Shown piece by piece: positions 59,771-64,000 of a stretch of DNA of 64,000 nt; positions within the stretch are counted from its first letter, which is position 1; every line of letters starts with the position of its first letter. This DNA is from Rotaria sp. Silwood1. Lineage: Eukaryota > Rotifera > Eurotatoria > Philodinida > Philodinidae. The stretch spans positions 62,001 to 126,000 of the forward strand of contig CAJNOP010000356.1 of assembly GCA_905250075.1 (NCBI GenBank), read 5' to 3'. Position numbers and translations under genes: made by a program. The notes under the pieces are model-generated. The model worked only from the letters and a program-made list of their open reading frames with translations, had not been told where the DNA came from and did not search any database.

Positions 59771-60536
59771 CTATCATTCGATAGTAATCGAGTGCATGAG
59801 TATGAATCACTTGTCTTGAAATGAATGTTATTGATTGAAATTAAGCCGTTGTATACTGGGGTAGGGTTGGTAGAATTTTTCTACCATCATTCCTCGCTTT
59901 TTCTTTCTTTTTTCATTTCTTATGTTTTAGTTGTTACATCTCCCGTTTTTCTGTCCTCACAAAACATACAAGCGTGTTCCGTTACCTCTTCTTCTCTTTA
60001 CTGTTGTTATTCACTAGGTGTTTTTTTAGACTTTTGGTTTCTCTATGCTTTTTTCTTCTGTCTCTGTGCTTACTCTCTTCCAACAGTACGAGCAGAGTCG
60101 ATTCTCAGCATAATGATAATGGAAGTAACGGTAAACTGTATTGAATTTTGTTTTATTGCTGAATACTTCATAATTATAACTTTCTCTCATTTTAGAATAT
60201 AAGCACAACCGAGTCTTTCATCTAACGCATAGTAAAGACAAGAATTATACGATGAAAAATGCTTTACTCTTCATATATGCGTCGATTTTTTCTAGTTTAC
60301 CTATGCAGGTGGTAAAACAGAAACTACTCATACACGATACCCTGAGGAAATTTTCGACATAGCCTGGTAGGATTTCTCTTCTCTGCTCTTCGTTGTTTCA
60401 CAAAGTACCCATTCAATAAAACTGTAATAAAGAAAGCAACTGAACATGCATTACTTAAAAGAGTCACACAAGCAACCTATTCATTTCATTTACCATCAAT
60501 ATACGTAAAGGTAATATAAACAGCACAAAAAACATC
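59771..60536. other. Intergenic, T-rich
   Basis: A 125-codon hydrophobic frame at 59825-60202 is low complexity and has no gene features. An AG acceptor-like site at 60522-60523 precedes the next ATG. Confidence 0.4.
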
Positions 60537-61587
60537 ATGACATCCACTACTGAAGAACTACAGAAGTATGTTGGACAAAGTTTTAGTAAAGTTAAACAAG
60601 AATTAGAAAGTCAAGGTAATAGAAGGCTTCAATCATGCTTGAATCATGAGTTTTGATTTTACAGTCATGTATCGTTCTTCTTTTAGGCTATAGTGTCCGT
60701 GAAATTCGTCTTGGCACCTACACAACAGGTGGCCGTGTATCAATGAGACCATACCTCGTTGGAGAGCCTGAACCTGAACGAGAGAAACGTGCGATTGTCT
60801 CATATAATTACGAAGATCCAGATGAAAAGTTACTGCCATTCGACGACAGGATTATTGACATTGATCTTTCATTTAAAGACTATGACACTAAAAAACTCTT
60901 ATTTTCAGGTGTATTACAGTTATATTTTATTTAGTTGTAAGACATATGAATCAATCAACCTTTTAAACCACATATTGTACTGTAGTGTACTCTTTTACTT
61001 TTTTTAAATAAAATATTCATCAATAGATCGATCATAATGACTGATTTGAACTTTGTCCATACACGTTTTATCTAATCTCGCAATGTCAAGAAGCTGAACT
61101 GAAGATGAAATTCGATGGTTTCTATTTTGCCGACCATCACGTATTTCTGGTGGGTGTGAACATGGGGAGTGGGTGTCAATGTAATTGTTCATCTGATTCA
61201 CATCCACACCCTACACACTTACACGACATTCATGCCCTACTCCAAAGAACACAATTTTCATTGTTTTTTTTAAGTAATATGGGTGCCGGTCTTCTCTTCA
61301 CTCACAACTATGAATTTCTGATTTTAAAATCTATTGTTAAAATTGACTGTATCTACTTTTGAATAATAGGAGTTTTTCATTTTATGTTGAAATAATCTCG
61401 TAGAAAAATTCTAGTATTTATTTGAACGATAGTCCTTTAGAATCGATTTTATATTTTATATTAAGTGTCTTAGAGTATTTTAGTTCTTTTATCGAAAAAT
61501 AAATTATTTTCACATGTTTTAGTTGCATTTGATAATATTATTCGTCATGTTGCTGAATATATTTTTGGTCTTAATCGATCATGTTAA
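60537..61587 (+). CDS. Small protein of unknown function; 121-aa three-exon model
   Basis: Exon 1 (60537-60615) and exon 2 (from 60687) are well supported: MTSTTEELQKYVGQSFSKVK joins in phase to YSVREIRLGTYTTGGRVS and IIDIDLSFKDYD. A third exon at 61523-61587 (FDNIIRHVAEYIFGLNRSC, preceded by TGTTTTAG) is in matching phase if exon 2 ends at 60908 with a GTGTAT donor; otherwise the frame ends at 60934 (108 aa). The layout, a YVGQSxxxVKQEL helix followed by Arg-rich strands, faintly recalls potato-inhibitor-I proteins, but I cannot assign it. The proposed 614-bp intron carries two copies of the telomere-like palindrome. An AG acceptor-like site lies 14 nt before the ATG. Confidence 0.55.
61149..61214. 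repeat. Telomere-like palindrome (member 19), in a likely intron
   Basis: Left arm GGTGGGTGTGAACATGGGGA and GTGGGTGTC, centre TAATTGTTCATCTGATT, right arm CACATCCACACCCTAC. The purine core is not evident here. Confidence 0.65.
61276..61311. repeat. Short telomere-like palindrome remnant (member 20)
   Basis: TATGGGTGCCGG, core TCTTCTCTTCA, then CTCACAACTATG. Resembles the remnant at 25236. Confidence 0.4.
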
Positions 61588-63249
61588 ATGTTTTAATCTT
61601 TTTTAATAGATTATTTTTATGCTGTTAATAGGATAACAATCATTATACTAAGTGAAATATCAACATTTACTATAGTAAGCTCACAATCACTACAATTCCT
61701 AAATACAATGGATGAAATAAATGAATGAATAACGCGTTAATATCAACAATATACACTACTTGTTCAGACTAATTAAAAGTAAAACAAATAAATTTTATTT
61801 TCTATAATAAATCTTCTTTCTTCTTCTAACGTCAACTAAGTCAATTAATTTTTATTGAAAATGAAATTGTTGCTAAATTAAATGAATTATTATCCAATCA
61901 ACAGAATAGTAATTCATCAAGGTAACTTTCGGTACAAACGAAATCGAAAGCTGCAATTTTTGCCATTTGCAAGAGACACCTCGGTTCTATCGAATCGAAC
62001 AATAAACTGTTTTTTTTTCTTAGAATTTGCATTGCATTTCCTGTTGTACACAGAAACTGGTTTCTCTAATATTTTTAACTGTCTTGATAATCATTGTTAT
62101 GCTTAATGTAGCCATGAACACCACATCTTTCTAGGTTATGTTGTTAGCAAATTATAAGCATTTTCTAGTATCAAATATATTAATCTCTAGCACGCTAGTA
62201 TTGAATCATATCCAAAGTAGTAGAGAAAGGATTTAATTCCTTATAAAGAGCTTATATACCCGTGAACTGCTCATAGGGGTTTGGTTATATTATTCAACAT
62301 TCTATCGATTATTATAGATCTTTATGTATCTTGGTCAAACCTTGTGAATTACGTGCGTTATTTTTCGGTGAGTCCAAACGTTTTGTGCTTATGTATCTTA
62401 TATTCATACAAAAAAAAATAACCATGGTTAAAACGTGATACAAAGTCAAATTAAAATCCAAGAAAAAGCTAGAAAAAAAACTGACGAATAGTACAATAAG
62501 TAGTCGAAACTTGAAAATATGTCTTCTTTTTCATTCTGTTAAAAATTCAACTCCCTCTGGAACTATAGAATATCGAGTCCTCTTAAGCTTTTTATTTTGA
62601 TCGCTGAAAACTTGTTGAAAATTTGATTTTCAAGCGATTCTACACTTTTATCAGCTCTAACTAAAATTATAATGAACATAAATTCGAAGTTCTGATGTAC
62701 AAGTAAATGTGATCGAGAGTAACTTATTGAAATCTCCAAAAATCCTTTTTTTTTTCAAATCGTACTAGTAGACAGCCTTTGTTTGCAATGAACTATTGAT
62801 AAGTGTGTTTTAAATAGTTATTCTAGTCTGGAAAATGATTGAAACAGTTATCCTGAAAATTGAAAAATATCCATTAAAATGGATTCAACTTTGTTCCACG
62901 GCATTTGTATGTACTTCAATAGTTTTCAAAAATGCAAATTAACTAGAGTGAAATTAATGCTTAATCATCAGTATTTTATTTATTATACGAAAACTTATTA
63001 CAAATAGCATTTTTCTTGTCAACTATCAATAACAGAAAAAGTAGATATAGCGTCCTCAAAGTCGTTGGCTATAAATGAACCATTTAATATATTGATTTTT
63101 GTATCAATAATTGGCACACTTGCTTAAAATGATTTCTTGATGCTTTATCAAAACATTTCATGATAGGTACTCTGATGAAATTTTAGTCTTCTTGGATACT
63201 AAGCTTGAAATTTTATTTGTTCAGTTTGTTAAAATATCGACTATGGTAT
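61588..63249. other. Intergenic, about 1.7 kb
   Basis: AT-rich; frame at 61882-62106 has no gene character. No feature supported. Confidence 0.45.
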
Positions 63250-63332
63250 GGTTTTGGATGTGCATGTCGATGGAGAAAGGAATAAATAAAGTCAACCTTA
63301 TCTCACATCCATGTGCACTCCCACCCCCACCC
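63250..63332. repeat. Telomere-like palindrome (member 21)
   Basis: Left arm GGTTTTGGATGTGCATGTCG, centre TGGAGAAAGGAATAAATAAA, right arm CTCACATCCATGTGCACTCC then CACCCCCACCC. The arms pair through GGATGTGCATG / CATCCATGTGCA-like words. Confidence 0.6.
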
Positions 63333-63425
63333 TTTTTATTTATTTATTATTAATTTTTTTCGCTTTATTGTTGTACGAGAAATTTTTTTGAATTTCGGAA
63401 ATATTTGGTTGAAATCAGTGAAATT

Positions 63426-64000
63426 CTAGTTGTCCCATTTTTCTTGGCACCAAAAAGCACCATTTTTGTCTTGTACCGCTCCGGTAGTCTCTCGCGGAAT
63501 TGCAGCGAAGTTATTACATGAAATATCTGCTCTTGTTTCAGATATGGGAAATTGATGAACAGCACCATTTGGAAGTTGATACGGTGAAAAGCGGGGCGCT
63601 CTATGTACTGGGCGAGCTAAAAGTTGAACAGAGGAAGTGTGACTCAGTTTTACTTCATCATCTTCTTTTGATAGAGGATCCATCATGCAGTTGAATGGAA
63701 ACTGTTGAGGGGAAATGTTTGAGGGACAAGAAACAGAGGGAAAAGGAACTGGCACAACGCGATGAATGTCAATACTAGTCTGAGTTTTATTAAACAATTT
63801 TTGTTTTATATCAGTATTATACACATTAAAAATCACAGATTTATGTGTCGGATCGATCGATTGACGTATTTTAGCTGAAGAACTTTGTATCACAAGGGGA
63901 CAATGACGCTTTATATGTCCACACCGCTTGCAATGATGACAAATGTAGGACGTTGATTTGATCATTGGGTGTAGCGATTTTTGAATATTTTCAAGTAATT
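63426..64000 (-). CDS. CCHC zinc-knuckle protein, 3' part (runs off window)
   Basis: The frame is open from the window edge at 64000 to the stop at 63426, so the N-terminal part is missing. It contains one zinc knuckle, CHHCKRCGHIKRHC (C-x2-C-x4-H-x4-C) near 63905-63950, the nucleic-acid-binding motif of Gag proteins and of some host RNA-binding proteins. The ~150 residues after it are Pro/Ser-rich (VVPVPFPSVSCPSNISPQQF) and look disordered. No reverse transcriptase or protease follows, which speaks mildly for a host gene, but a Gag-type origin is not excluded. Confidence 0.65.
   Translation of the reverse strand, partial: LLENIQKSLHPMIKSTSYICHHCKRCGHIKRHCPLVIQSSSAKIRQSIDPTHKSVIFNVYNTDIKQKLFNKTQTSIDIHRVVPVPFPSVSCPSNISPQQFPFNCMMDPLSKEDDEVKLSHTSSVQLLARPVHRAPRFSPYQLPNGAVHQFPISETRADISCNNFAAIPRETTGAVQDKNGAFWCQEKWDN

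Noticed and set aside
59825-60202. 125-codon hydrophobic frame resembling a membrane protein
   Set aside because: Arises from a T-rich tract (Phe/Leu/Ser/Tyr only); no conserved pattern.

Overview
The window looks like nuclear DNA of a bdelloid rotifer, most likely Rotaria or a close relative. This is inferred from strong AT richness, mostly short GT-AG introns (about 60-100 bp), an intronless Arg-type ADP-ribosyltransferase/TPR gene of the kind expanded in bdelloids, an F-box family typical of them, and many runs related to the TGTGGG telomeric repeat known from Adineta. The taxon is an inference; no marker gene proves it.

Layout. 1-990: 5' part of a secreted protein gene (minus), running off the edge. 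1000-11270: gene-poor, with a Tc1/mariner-type MITE that carries a nested hAT MITE (7157-7918). 11272-13309: decayed leucine-rich-repeat gene. 13600-13935: ~70-bp tandem repeat. 15351-17139: nearly complete DD37E Tc1/mariner transposon with a frameshifted transposase. 17638-18830: a small membrane-protein ORF facing a fibronectin-III relic. 20768-21990: five-exon gene for a secreted protein with two Ly6/uPAR domains. 23169-25129: six-exon TRAF-type gene (RING, zinc fingers, coiled coil, MATH). 25721-26070: large head-to-head telomere-like array. 28346-29862: intronless, decayed SRP54 copy. 34581-37679: ART-TPR gene. 39990-40600: transposon-type relic. 42023-42770: 748-bp fold-back element. 45242-45912: UBE2L-like ubiquitin-conjugating enzyme. 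49270-49839: small conserved-looking gene. 50968-52324: PDZ-domain gene. 52853-53787: F-box-like gene. 57249-58733: intronless adenosylhomocysteinase-like gene. 60537-61587: small gene. 63426-64000: CCHC zinc-knuckle gene, running off the edge.

The genes do not form an operon or shared pathway. Two (TRAF, UBE2L-like E2) and perhaps a third (F-box) belong to ubiquitin signalling. Almost every start codon lies 3-33 nt downstream of a T-rich stretch ending in AG, as expected if mRNAs receive a trans-spliced leader.

The most unusual signal is a dispersed family of about 20 short palindromes (50-130 bp, roughly one per 3 kb). Each has a G-rich arm related to TGTGGG/TGTGAG, an asymmetric purine core related to GTGAAAAGAAGAG, and a C-rich complementary arm. 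All run G-strand first, then C-strand. They occur in gene deserts and introns, and the 25721-26070 array is a giant version. They could be an undescribed non-autonomous element or scars of end-to-end telomere joining; the shared core favours an element.
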